Shown here one piece after another: positions 13,025 to 23,717 of a stretch of 64,000 nucleotides of DNA. Positions within the stretch are counted from its first letter, which is position 1. The number at the start of each line of letters is the position of its first letter. The translations under genes were made by a program, and so were the position numbers. Source of the stretch: Sipunculus nudus (lineage: Eukaryota; Annelida; Sipuncula; Golfingiida; Sipunculidae). Below the pieces are notes generated by a model. That model saw nothing but the letters and a program-made list of their open reading frames with translations, was not told where the DNA came from and searched no databases. The DNA is taken from NCBI GenBank assembly GCA_026874595.1, contig CM049306.1, forward strand, positions 81,494,142-81,558,141, given 5' to 3'.

Positions 13025-13870
13025 ACTGGACTTAATCAGGAACTATATTATGCCTATTCTAGTTTTGCTTAAAACAAAAGTTTCCCAGCAAAAACATCCC
13101 AGCACACGGTCCTAGTACCTGGCATAAAGCTGTTTAACACCTTATTATGGCTCTGCGTGTGGGTAAACATAGTCCACATGTGTCTGTTAACCACAACAAG
13201 GCCACATGATGGGAGGTCCGATTCCAGCAGGAACATGTATTACATTTTTTGGGCCCCACTCGCTGTGTTTATGTTGACTGGTTGACCCGGTCCACTGTTT
13301 TTTTTACACTCTTTTACAGGAGTAAGCAAACAGTTTCAAGGCAATATTTTAGCAGGTACAGATTTATTTTAAAGGGAAGAAGCTATTTTTGTGTATTTTT
13401 GTTGTTGTTCCTGCTGGTTGAAACTATGCATACTGTGTTTGCTCAGACACCTGATATGCACTCTCACACTGTCATTTCAGCTGAGGCCCTTGGAACAATT
13501 GTACAGATCTGTTGCTACAGGTTCTTCAATGAATTTACACTGGACCCATGGACCATAATGTCCATCCAGTACTGGACCAGCAGAGATATATCAGAGGACA
13601 AGAAAGTCCATGTATGAACTAATGTGGATTATTCTTTGTTTGGTTTCTGTCATCCACGCGGCCTTGTTTTAGTAAACAGACACATGTGGACTTTGGTGTT
13701 TACAAGAGTTACACGCACAACCATAACATTAACAAGGTGTTAAACATCCATGGCATATGCCTGGTATTGAGACTGTGTGCTGTGATGGTTTTGCGGGAAA
13801 CTTTTGTATAAATCAAAACTGAACTGATTGTGTGAAAGAATATGGCTCCTGATTATGTCCTTTAAAGTGG
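13025..13870. repeat. long inverted repeat (fold-back), arms ~180 bp
   Basis: The left arm (about 13025-13205) reads 'tttcccagcaaaaacatccc ... cagcacac ... ggtttaacacctt ... gtccacatgtgtctgtt ... aacaaggcc'. The right arm (about 13655-13860) is its inverse, with 'ggccttgttt ... cagacacatgtggac ... aaggtgttaaac ... tgtgctgtgatggttttgcg'. The arms match over roughly 180 bp with small indels around a ~450-bp centre. The open frame in the centre (13249-13617) has no recognisable domain. The element sits in the proposed 3' UTR intron of the GPCR gene, so the pre-mRNA could form a long hairpin. Confidence 0.7.
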
Positions 13871-14560
13871 CTTGATAAAGCACAGTCTCTCATGATGGAG
13901 CAAGGCCTTCTTATTGGAAGAAGGGAGTGCCTCATCAGGTGCTAAAAATTGTTTTAATTATATGGTTCACAAAATGTACATGTCACAATGACCTAATTTT
14001 CAAGGAGATTTCATCCATACCTGCCTGGAAAGATGTAAAGTCAGAACATTCTAGATCAAACAGTTACAAGTTTGCTAAGCCAATGGCCCACTGGATGACT
14101 GAATAAAGGACAACAGATCAAGACCCATCGATGCGGTCAACAATGTTGACAAAAGTCACAAAAGTCAAATTTACCTGCACTTGCCCCTAAAATTTAATGT
14201 AATTAACGTGGGATGACTTTGTGCAGCCTTGCCCAATATGAGTATAAAATTAGGTACCCTGAAAGATAAAAACCCACAAAAGGGCTTATCTACCAGTTAT
14301 GCAACAGCCAAGAACAATGAAATGTATTACACCTAAAATAGATAACCAACTTGCTTTAAATATATAGATACTTTGCAGTAATGCCAAATTAACACAATTA
14401 CTATCAGGCCGTTAGATGCCAGAAGACTTTTTTACAAGTCAAGCCATGAAACTCAGCTGACTAGACAAGTCAGGTCAAGTTTGTCAGGTCATAACTGTGT
14501 GTCCAACAATGCTCCAGCCACGGCTATATTTCATGGAAATAATGGATACGATTTGAATAT

Positions 14561-14569
14561 ACTTACAGT
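14561..14569 (-). promoter_or_regulatory. splice donor just after the GPCR stop codon
   Basis: Minus-strand ACT|GTAAGT follows the TGA by 7 nt and matches the donor consensus well. It implies a 3' UTR intron. The distance from stop to junction is far below the ~50 nt normally needed to trigger nonsense-mediated decay, so the spliced message should be stable. Confidence 0.55.
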
Positions 14570-14573
14570 TTAA

Positions 14574-17015
14574 TCATGGTGATGATATATCTTCCTCTAG
14601 TGCCAAGTTTTGCTGACTTGCAGAACTGACTTCCTCTCGTTGCCTCCTTTTCTTCTTCTTTCTAGGAGCAGCAGATGTGGCTGGTGCTGACTCTTGTGCA
14701 ACACTGGCAAGACCACTGAGATCTGATGAAGTCCCTGACTCCAATAACTGGGTCTGACTGTCCCCAGAACTTATAGTCCGCCTGCGGGTGTGGTTACTCC
14801 GGGGTCGTCTGTTCACAGAATTATCATTATTATCACCAATACTATCTACATTTTCAGGGGGTTGAGGTAACTTTCTATATGGCACAGTTTTCTTTTGGCT
14901 ATCTATACTGGACATTTCAACATTTTTATCAAAATTGGGGTCTCCCTTAAGAACAGAGTTATCCAAGTTGAGCATTTTTTTTGACAATTTTTGGCCATCT
15001 GGTAATGCGAGGTCCACATCTCGGATTGGCAAATGTCTGTGATCAAGAGGAGCTAATCTTATTGGATGTCTTGGGACCTTTGGAACTTGGTCACCAGCAT
15101 CCTCAGTTTCTATTACACTATCAACTTCCCTATCCGCAGTGTTGAGATTGCTTATTTCAATGTCTTCATCTATGGGGACTTTCCGTTTTTTCTTCTTTCT
15201 CTTTTTCTTTGGTGATTTCTGAATAACTAGCTGAGGATCTAGGTCACCGCCCATGTTCTGTTGATTCGTGCCCTTCTTCTCCATGCTGATACCTGGGTCT
15301 GTTTCATGACTGACCCAACCACCATTGTCTCTGTACTTCTTACTCATATCCTTCTCAACCGTCCCTCTCCCAGAGTCATTACTAATTCTCTCCTCAAAAG
15401 CATCTTCATCAACCATGTCATCATGCATAAAACCCTGCAAATCTTCAACCAGAGTTTCTTCCTTTTCTTTTGATAATGGAAGCTGGTCTACATCAGGCAT
15501 GCTTTTACTTGTATGAAAAATTATTTCCTTCTGTTCCTGTTTCCCGTGGCCTTTCCTCTCCCCTTTTTGTCTATGTTCCCTCCTGCCAGTACTCAGACTT
15601 CCGTAGGACTTGGCATGGGTTGTTTGAGCTACTTTCTGTCCATACTCAGTTCGCACTGACAGAGGGTCTGATGTTGAAAATGGATCTAGTGCTTCACCAT
15701 CATGAGAGTCGTAATCACTTGTATCCTCATCTACTTGCAAAAAGTCTCGAGATCCAAACACATCACATTTTCTCGTGGTTGGAACTGGCCTGACATTTTG
15801 AACATCTTCCTCTCGTGACACATCTTTATTAGATTCATGGAGGCTCTCTTGGGATTTTTTCCCAAACGTTTGTACATGTAATCCTTCAGTTGTTGCAAAA
15901 AGCACAGGAACATTAGACCTTGTTTTGTTACCTTCATTCTCTCTCCTGCCTGAATCCACACTATGATGGTCTGGTGAACGATTCGGGGAAGCGTCGTTAA
16001 TTTGAATGCTCTTACGGCACAAAATGAGATTCTTAAATTTCTGCCAAACTTCTTTCCTCCAAAAGAAAGTAGCAAAGGGCAGAAACATTGGGTGTGCAAA
16101 TTTCATCCATGTAAAAGCAAAGTCCAGTTGCCAGGGGTAAGTAAATAGAGCCCCAGCTGCTATTTCTCCACTGTTACGATACTCTTCAATATAATTTAAC
16201 AAAAGATACGGTCCCTGAAATATACACCACAGAATCACTAGACTTCCTATGTATTTGGCTGCATTCATCTCAACCCACAGTCTTGGATAATCAAGGGATG
16301 TGTTAGAGTACATTTGTTGCTCTGTATTTCGATTTTCCTTTAGTTTTTCTTGAACTCCAGTTTTTATAATAATAACATAAAAGATAATGATCAAAATAAA
16401 TGGCAATATATACCCAAACAGAGATGTCATCGCTATATAAATCACTGAAGATCTTTCTGCTATAGAACACAAGTATCTTGCAGGGAACGGCCTGGCACGG
16501 ATTACTCCCATTATGATAGGACTGGATAAAACAGTTGCATGTACCCAAGAGTAAACGATGAGCACATTGGTCCTTGCAAATGTTAAACGTGTATTGTATT
16601 TTGATAGATCAATAACCATAAGAAAACGGTCAAAACTCATGAGCGTTAGACTGAGACACATGGATATACTTGTTGTCTGTATCATGCATGCATGAAAATG
16701 ACATAGAAAACTCCCATAATCCCATTTTTCTAGAATAGTGGAGCCCAGGATCAACGGCATGTTCAGGCCACAGTCGATGAGGTTTGCGATTGCAGCGCTT
16801 ATGACAAACAGATTCAGCATTGACCTCTTTAGACGATGACTCTGCGCAATGGTGGCAAGCAGGACACAGTTTCCAACGAAGCCAATGATGATAAAAAGGG
16901 CCATGAAGGCCACCCTTGTTGCCATGTGGGTGATGCCTGTCTGCACCAGGGTGTTGTTGGGCGTCGGTGACAGGGTTGACGTCGGAAGCGCCCCCTCCAC
17001 TGCAGGGTCACCCAT
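14574..17015 (-). CDS. class A (rhodopsin-like) G protein-coupled receptor, orphan type, long C-tail
   Basis: Seven-pass plasma-membrane receptor of 813 residues in one exon. TM1 is about 33-56 (GFVGN), TM2 66-90, TM3 105-127, TM4 150-172, TM5 192-217, TM6 252-275 (WCIFQGP) and TM7 294-318. C105 and C183 fit the conserved TM3-ECL2 disulphide, and N20 is a glycosylation sequon. DRY is replaced by F-D-R-F (128-131) and NPxxY by H-P-M-F-L-P-F (308-314). The intracellular tail is about 490 residues, Ser/acid-rich, with Lys/Arg blocks at 602-612 and 785-792. The start at 17015 is chosen because the upstream frame crosses a good splice acceptor (TTTCAG|AGTCAAGATG), so the 14 extra in-frame residues up to 17057 are probably intron. 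A donor follows the stop by 7 nt. The ligand is unknown and I do not recognise the subfamily. Confidence 0.9.
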   Translation of the reverse strand: MGDPAVEGALPTSTLSPTPNNTLVQTGITHMATRVAFMALFIIIGFVGNCVLLATIAQSHRLKRSMLNLFVISAAIANLIDCGLNMPLILGSTILEKWDYGSFLCHFHACMIQTTSISMCLSLTLMSFDRFLMVIDLSKYNTRLTFARTNVLIVYSWVHATVLSSPIIMGVIRARPFPARYLCSIAERSSVIYIAMTSLFGYILPFILIIIFYVIIIKTGVQEKLKENRNTEQQMYSNTSLDYPRLWVEMNAAKYIGSLVILWCIFQGPYLLLNYIEEYRNSGEIAAGALFTYPWQLDFAFTWMKFAHPMFLPFATFFWRKEVWQKFKNLILCRKSIQINDASPNRSPDHHSVDSGRRENEGNKTRSNVPVLFATTEGLHVQTFGKKSQESLHESNKDVSREEDVQNVRPVPTTRKCDVFGSRDFLQVDEDTSDYDSHDGEALDPFSTSDPLSVRTEYGQKVAQTTHAKSYGSLSTGRREHRQKGERKGHGKQEQKEIIFHTSKSMPDVDQLPLSKEKEETLVEDLQGFMHDDMVDEDAFEERISNDSGRGTVEKDMSKKYRDNGGWVSHETDPGISMEKKGTNQQNMGGDLDPQLVIQKSPKKKRKKKKRKVPIDEDIEISNLNTADREVDSVIETEDAGDQVPKVPRHPIRLAPLDHRHLPIRDVDLALPDGQKLSKKMLNLDNSVLKGDPNFDKNVEMSSIDSQKKTVPYRKLPQPPENVDSIGDNNDNSVNRRPRSNHTRRRTISSGDSQTQLLESGTSSDLSGLASVAQESAPATSAAPRKKKKRRQREEVSSASQQNLALEEDISSP

Positions 17016-17639
17016 CTTGACTCTGAAAGACAACCAAAATCCTGGAATAATTAACATGTCACAGCCTGTCTGCAGATATGTACAATGTTTTCTTCTGTAA
17101 CAAAAAGTACATGAAGGTTATTACAGATAAAGCCCTGGTTAAGTAAATGGTTATATTTTTTTTTCTTTCTTTTTGAGTGGGCTCTGGTTTGTTGAATTTT
17201 TGCCTGTGCATTTTTTAATGACAATAATGCTTAATCATATTTATATAAGATACACAGCTGATAAGTCAGTTCTGATAACAGTACTGACTCAACAAGAATA
17301 AGGTTCTTCTCATCTCAATTTAAGAGTTTCTTAGCTCTGAAAATTGTCCTTTATTTACAAATGTAGGTGTACAATCATCAGATTTAGATGACTGAGTCAG
17401 ACTAAAACATTTTATTACATCTGTGAGTCTGGGTTGGATATATATTTTCCAGGTCACAACAAGCCAGTATGCTTTATCTTGAACCTATTTAGCATTGTAA
17501 CAAGCCATGTTTATGATATCGTGATCACTTTGTTAACAGGTCAGTGTTTTTTAGGACCACTTCCTGGTCCAGGTAATATATCCTGGTTATAAATCATGTT
17601 CCTTCTCACTAGACCTGATTTTAAATGAATGCGAGATGC

Positions 17640-17760
17640 AGGCTTGGGACAAGTACATATACTTGTACTTTGTACTTGTACTCAAGTACAAAATTCTCAG
17701 TACTTGGCCTGTACTTGTACTTGGTACTTTTGGTACTTCTCGCCGAGAAGTAGGCAAATA
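17640..17760. repeat. GTACTTG-rich low-complexity tract
   Basis: Many repeats and inversions of the 7-mer GTACTTG / CAAGTAC within about 110 bp. No coding potential. It lies in the long 5' UTR intron proposed for the GPCR gene. Confidence 0.7.
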
Positions 17761-17982
17761 ACATGTACCACTCTTATAGTGTTATGAGTTTACATGTGAC
17801 ATGCAAGCATAAAACATGTAGCATTTTAAAGTGTTCTGATTTTACATGTGACCTGTGAGCATAGCAATATGTAGTACTATTAAGTATTCTGATTTAACAT
17901 GCAACAAGTAAGCATAATAATATGTGGCACAATAAAAAATCATTTTATATGTGACAAGTAAGCAAAATAATATGCAGAAATA
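17761..17982. repeat. ~66-bp tandem array, left part
   Basis: Three to four diverged units of 'gtgttctgattttacatgtgacatgcaagcata-aacatgtag'. The same unit resumes at 19698, directly after the family A copy. One array has therefore been split by the C plus A insertions at 17983-19697. Confidence 0.7.
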
Positions 17983-18322
17983 TGGCCCAGAAAAAAATGT
18001 TAGGTTCTTTTTTTCTCTAGGGCACTTTTTTCAGAAATCATTGTGCAAGGGTGATTTTTTTTTACCTTTTTTGTATGTTTCCAAAAAAATGTCTTATGAT
18101 CAGGGAAAAGCATGATAATAAAAGTATTGTTTTGCTTAACAGGTAAAAGCACTACATAATAAAGGAAATCTTATAAAAAATTGTATTATTTTATTTTCTT
18201 GAAAGAAATGTCCAAAATGCTTGAGCTCAAAATTGGTGGTTTCTATATAAAATCAAAATAAAAAATTTTGATGCAGGGTGTTAAAATTGACGTGCACGGT
18301 GCCTGATAACCTAACCCTTTAA
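17983..18322 (-). mobile_element. family C MITE, worn copy 1
   Basis: Reverse-oriented, diverged copy. It keeps 'ggcccagaaaaa', 'agggcacttttttcagaaatca', 'gatcagggaaaagcatga', 'aggtaaaagcactac' and the far end 'ggtgcctgataacctaaccctt'. The 20-bp inverted ends seen in younger copies are only partly recognisable. It abuts family A at its right edge. Confidence 0.65.
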
Positions 18323-19697
18323 GCAAACCTGTGAGCAAATGCGATGCAAAAAATCTGTCATCTAAAAGACTCTATTGGATTTGTTTTATTTGTTTTTATA
18401 TTTGCATTTACCTAGATTTTATAGGGAAAATGCTAAAAAACCTTTAAAAATCTTCTTCACCGAAACTGTCCTGCCAAATTGTTCAATATTTCACCGAAAT
18501 AATCCCTGATTCCAACTCTCTCAAGTTTGTTTTAATGGTCCAATTCTCAGGTGATTTTTGGCCGTGTTACAGGAAACTGAACTTAGTCATTTCTTAAAAA
18601 AAAAATACTGAAATTACAATTTCAGAAATGGCTGGAGCTATCATCATCAAATTTTATGCAAATTTTGGTCACATAAGTCATATCTGAAACTGAGATATTG
18701 GTGGCACCACCTACGTCTACCTTTTTAGTACAGGGATCATTGGTCATTAGTACATTAACACATAATTTCTAAGGAATAGCAGGAGCTAGCATCCTCAAAT
18801 TTTATGCAAAAATTTGTCACATATCAAATGTTGTGGTACTGAGATTTTTGTAGTGCCACCTGCATCAAATTACATTTTACAGGGGAAAAGCTTGATGACC
18901 TTTGAAAATCTTCTTCTTTGAAATAATTCAGCCATATTGTTCAATATTTCACAGAAATGATCCAAATGACAAGCTCTTTCTAGTCTGTTCAAATATATAT
19001 ATATATATAGAGTAAACCCAGTGCAGCCAGGTACAGGTCAAGCGATCACTCCTTGCAGAAGGTGCAGTTAGCAATTTGTTCTGGTTCACTCAGGGCAATT
19101 GCCTTCCTCACCTGAGCTTGGTCAGCCCAGTGTACCTGATTTAAGAGAAGTTTAATGTATTGGCCTGACATTTTGCCTTGTCCATTCATCTTTAATGGCT
19201 TTCTCATACACAAGACTGGTGTTGACACCTACAATGATTTTTGCACAGTGTATGTCCCTACTTATTTCTCAGGAGGAATTTAATATATCAGCCTGAAACT
19301 GGGCATATGTATACATCTCAGATTGTTTTGTTGTATAAAAGACTTGTGGCGCCACCTACACTGGCTTTATGCAATGGTGTAAATAGCCAAAGAGTGGTTT
19401 GTAGTATCTGCCTGAAATTTTACATGTCCATATATCTTTGATGGCTTTCTCTTACACAAGACTGGTGGCACTACCCACAATAATTTTGTGTATTGTGCAC
19501 CCATGCCAGTCTTTCAGCAGTTAAGTTTGTATATTGGTACTTGGACTCAGGTTCAAAAATTTTTAATTTGCATTGTACATATAATACATGCCACACAACT
19601 TGACACAAGTACTTGAAAAATAATGGTCCAGCATGGAAGCATTATACCTGATGAATATCTCATTGCACAGGTTTGCATTAGGCCTGTAGGCCTTGTT
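18313..19697 (+). repeat. family A interspersed repeat, copy 3 (~1.4 kb)
   Basis: It begins with GCAAACCTGTG (18323) and ends with the inverse CACAGGTTTGC (19666) followed by 'attaggcctgtaggccttgtt', the same two ends as the copies at 61040 and 26318-36372. The interior follows the same order: 'agattttatagggaaaa', 'tgttcaatatttcac-gaaat', palindrome block GGTGGCACCACC (18690), the 'actcagggcaa' segment, and palindrome blocks at 19345 and 19464. It is shorter than copy 1 because most of the 'gttcactcagtgcagcca' minisatellite section is missing. Non-coding. Confidence 0.8.
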
Positions 19698-19870
19698 TTT
19701 TTGCATATTAAGTGTTCTGATTTTATATGTGGCATGCAGGCATATAACATGTAGTACTATATATTAAGTGTTCTGATTTTATATGTGACATGCAGCCATA
19801 TTACATGTATTACTAATAACTGTTCAGATTTAACATGTGACATTAAGACATAACATATGGCACTATGATT
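19698..19870. repeat. ~66-bp tandem array, right part
   Basis: Units 'attaagtgttctgattttat-atgtggcatgcaggcatataacatgtagtact' continue the array seen at 17761-17982. The interruption consists only of families C and A. Confidence 0.7.
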
Positions 19871-21440
19871 TGTTCCCCCACTGCACACATGTACTAAAGT
19901 GCTTCCTCTGTGGTTTCTGTGTACAATATTATGGCCATGGCCAAGGGCTGGTAGAATGGTAGTCTTATAGACCTCAAGACACCAAAAAGGGGCAAATACT
20001 GCCAAGAGCTATTTACCATCCTGTGTACACATATATACTGATGTAAACAAACTAAATGTATAACCTGTTTATAAGATTTCAACCATTTATTATATTTAAA
20101 ATATAAATTATATTTATGCTTTATCACCAAGTTATTACTACCTTTAACTACCCTTATAAAATGTCAATAAGTTTGAAAAATATTACATAAAACCAACAGC
20201 CATCATAAGTTCTCATAACTTGTATAAATACATCTTGAACCAAAGACAAATACAGAAAAAAAATTACCCAATAAAGCTGTAACTTTGGCAAAAACTTAGT
20301 CAGCAGCTGACAGATGACTGACAGCAGATGAAGAGAAGAGATACTGTGCCATCAGAAGAGCTAATATTGTTCACTGATGAAGATTAGACGGCAGGCCCAT
20401 CACATCTGAGAAGACTTTACCTGAATGATTCAGACTCAAAATTTATGACCTGCTGCACTGGAGGACTGAAAGTCACGATTTAATTTTTTTTCATTAGGCT
20501 AAACAGAAATGCTGATAAGAAGTAATTTGTAGCACTAATAAACCTGTCAGTGAACACTTTTTATCAATCAGGGGATACATATATGGCAAGGCTTAAAATG
20601 GATTTATAAACTCTCACTGTATAATCCATAAATCCTATAGCATACAGCTAAATCCATAGTCTGACTAATCAGGCTAAATGCAAGAATGAGGTACATTAAT
20701 AGACTGCGGGTTCCACTACCAAATACAATGATTAATTATTATGATATATTAAATGCTGTTGGTCTGTTGTCACGCAGTAATTTACAAGTACACACTATCA
20801 TGACACAGTGTAGTCCAACTGTCTCTTTTGTATCTCATTTGCACTCATGTACAAAATATCTTACAACTATTTCATTCAAAAAGTAGAATGACTATTGGGC
20901 TTGGAAAACCAATTTTCCAGATGTATGTGGGTTGGGGTACATTTGTAATTTTTGCCCAAAGCTGATCCTGAGAAAATGAACGTACCATAAATCTATTTTC
21001 CAATTGAACATGACCAAATAAGGTACAACCATAGCATACCTCACAAACATGAAACAAGGTATTAGGTGTTGATGCATATATATTATGCACTCTGATTTTT
21101 TCTCTCTTGAGAAATTACATGAATATGGATGCTCATAATAGGAGAAGGAGTCTATGGAACCTGGGTTCCCTGTTCGAGTAGGGGGGGTCAGGGGAAGTAG
21201 CCCCCACCTTACATTACATATCAATGTAAAATAATTGATTAGTTATGCTAATTAGTGGCTCTTTACCATAAGATTAAAACCCCCTGGTCTACATCACAGC
21301 TTACAAGGCCTTATATACATGCTGCTCCTCATAAGATTTGCAGTTTCGAAGCTGCGCCATATGACTTGTAATATAAATTCCTCCCTTGTATACTATGTAT
21401 TATTACTAATGTGCACATTCACTTGCAGACACAAACAGTA
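19871..21440. other. intron/intergenic, no gene seen
   Basis: AT-rich with scattered short open frames only. It falls in the 6.7-kb 5' UTR intron proposed for the GPCR gene. No repeat ends recognised. Confidence 0.4.
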
Positions 21441-21730
21441 TAAGGCCGAAAATATAAAAAAAAGGTATGGTTCTCAGGCACTTTTCTTCAGAAATCAGTG
21501 CGAGCTGGCAGTATTTAATTTTTGACCTTTTTTTGTATGTTTCGATATAAATGTCACATGATCAGGGAAAAGCATGAAATAACAATTTTTTTTTCTGCTC
21601 AACAGTTAAAGCCACTACAGAACAAAGAAAATTGTATCAAAATTGCATTATTTTATCTTCTAGTAGGATGAAATCCAAAATAAAAACGTTTGATGTGGGG
21701 GTATGTGATATCAAAGGTGCTTGGGTGAAA
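21441..21730 (-). mobile_element. family C MITE, copy 2
   Basis: It starts 'taaggccgaaaat' then AAGGTATGGTTCTCAGGCAC (perfect inverted-end sequence) and runs in reverse orientation through the family's internal phrases. The right end is worn ('tgtgggggtatgtgatatcaaaggtgcttggg'). Confidence 0.75.
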
Positions 21731-21963
21731 TCTGTGCTGGAATATATTTTTCTAGTACAGCATCAAATGTGTGTTCGATCCTGTAAGGTATTCTATAATC
21801 ACTCTCCTAATGGTAAATGAATGCTCTTCATGGAAGAATTAATGCACCAGTATTAATAAACATTATAACACAAATCTTAGGAATGTCACCCGTTCAATTA
21901 AACTGGATTTTATAATCTAAAACTCGGAAAGCAATAAGACAGTGAGCCATGGGATTTACATTT

Positions 21964-22100
21964 GCAGTGAAACCTATCTGAAAGACCATCTATCTAATAA
22001 GACCACTTGCCAAGAAAGACCAACCTTGAATAATCCATTCACTTCATTAAGCATTCAAATTCAATTTTACTGACCTGTCCAATAGAACCACCTGTGACTA
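21964..22100. repeat. fragment of TA-target transposon family
   Basis: 'gcagtgaaacctatctgaaagaccatc' matches the left end of the element at 36853 (CAGTCCAACCTGTCTGAAAG). It is followed by more 'aagaccac' phrases. Only one end is preserved. Confidence 0.5.
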
Positions 22101-22126
22101 AGGGATCATATTTTGCCTTAGGCCAA

Positions 22127-22590
22127 TTGTGGCTCTGTTATCAACAGTCAGAGCCACAGGGCCCTGCCTTCATTTTTCTAGCAGATGGGAATGCATGCAT
22201 CTTCTGACAATGCACTCAGTTTTAGTACATGCATCTTATCTTTGAACATTTGTAAACTGGGGTGACTGTTTCAGCCAGCTGTATGCAGTTCACATGTTAA
22301 ATCATCACTGCTGTGAGTGTCCTTGTAACTGGACCACTGGCTACACAAGACCACTGGATACACAGGTTGCTACCAGGGTTACATACTGGATTGTTTAAGC
22401 CGACCAGATGCATGTGTCACATTTCTGCTGGGTGGGTCAGGAAGTTAGCAGTGATGATGTAACATGTGCACTGCACACCATGGCTGAAACAATCACCCCA
22501 GCTCACCATTGTTAGAACATGCATGGTTCCCTTCCACTAGATAAATTAAGGCAGGGCCCTGTGGCTCTGTGTTTACAACAGAGCCACAAC
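22127..22590. repeat. long inverted repeat (fold-back element, family D)
   Basis: Arms of about 190 bp (22127-22315 and 22400-22590) are inverse copies. The left arm reads 'ttgtggctctgtt..cagagccacagggccctgcctt..ctag ... ggggtgactgtttcagcca ... atcatcactgct'. The right arm gives the same text in reverse. The outer tips are themselves small hairpins (TGTGGCTCTG / CAGAGCCACA). The ~85-bp centre has 'gaccactgg' repeats. A one-armed relative is at 41622-41832. No coding capacity. Confidence 0.8.
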
Positions 22591-22662
22591 CGGGTATTAT
22601 TTTGCCTCTTCCAAAGCTGGTCTTATTACACCAGTCCTGATGCTTTTTTCTTCTAAATCTGG

Positions 22663-23007
22663 CTTAGGCCAAAAAAAATTAAAGGTATGGTTCTCAGGCA
22701 CCGCCCGCATCAATTTTAAACCCCCGCATCAAAACTTTTTATTTTGATTTCCAATAAAAACTTTCCAATTTTGAGCTGCTGCCGCTCAGACATTTCTTTC
22801 AAGAAGATAAAACCATACAATATCCTTTGTTTTGTAGTGCGTTTACTTATTTAGCAAAATAAAACTGTTATTTTCATGCTTTTCCCTTATCATTTGACAT
22901 TTTTATCGAAACATACCAAAAAAATTAAAATAAAAAAAGCGCCCACCCGCATTGATTTCTGAAAAAAAGTGCCTGAGAACCATACCCTTTTTTTATTTTG
23001 GCCTTAG
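22663..23007 (+). mobile_element. family C MITE, copy 3 (best preserved)
   Basis: Complete 345-bp element. The outer ends CTTAGGCC / GGCCTTAG frame poly-A/T, then 20-bp inverted ends AAGGTATGGTTCTCAGGCAC (22682) and GTGCCTGAGAACCATACCCT (22969). The interior has 'cccgcatcaa', 'ttcatgcttttccct' and 'gtagtgcgtttac'. No reading frame, so a transposase must come from elsewhere. The superfamily is not evident from the ends. Confidence 0.85.
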
Positions 23008-23303
23008 TACCTGTAATTTGCACTTAAGGCAACCATTTCTTCCATGGCAGTACAGTACAGTCCAGCCACATGGCAAACTTTCAGTAACCTTGTCGTCACA
23101 ATCAATTGACATGATTTTACCTGCTATGTCATTAAGTATGGTTATCATTCTCATGCTGGCAGTAAACATCATATGAAAAATAAAGACTGTTTTGTAATAT
23201 TTTTGATATTTTTCAACACAATTTCAGCACAATGTAATATTAAAGATATTACTGTTTACAAGGACAATCAGAAGAATACCTCCAACAACCTCTCAGCAAA
23301 AAT

Positions 23304-23305
<2 letters not shown>

Positions 23306-23366
<61 letters not shown>
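23306..23366. repeat. (TA)n microsatellite
   Basis: About 30 TA units. The tyrosine/isoleucine open frames over it are artefacts of the repeat. Confidence 0.98.
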
Positions 23367-23370
<4 letters not shown>

Positions 23371-23717
23371 TGTAATATATAAAATATTATTAATTTTATA
23401 CAGTTTTTTTTCATTACATGTCTCAATTGTATGTAGTCAGTGACAAAAGCTAGATGTGAGCTTATGTTGTATTTGTTGACCATAAAATACCGACTTTAAA
23501 TAAAACTTCTTATCTTAATTAAAATATATGATAATAATATATTATTACAATAATAATAATATCATTAATTAACTTATATATTTGTATGTTTTTAATATGT
23601 GACAATGTTGTGTCAGTTGACCAGTTCCTGAATTGAAGCAAATGTTGAAGTAGATAAGCATTTCTGTCGTTTGACAGGACGGACACTGACTGACAGCACT
23701 GGACACAGTCAACTCAC

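Noticed and set aside
13249-13617. 122-residue open frame in the centre of the long inverted repeat
   Set aside because: No domain, no codon bias or splice support. The fold-back structure explains the region.
15261-16099. Several open frames on both strands inside the GPCR gene
   Set aside because: Shadows of the receptor's long coding exon in other frames.
17016-17057. Upstream in-frame ATG giving 14 extra GPCR residues
   Set aside because: The stretch contains a pyrimidine-rich splice acceptor (TTTCAG) just before the better start, so it is probably intron.
23268-23483. Tyr/Ile alternating open frames over TA tracts (also at 36.8, 37.6 and 38.4 kb)
   Set aside because: Direct translation of (TA)n on either strand.
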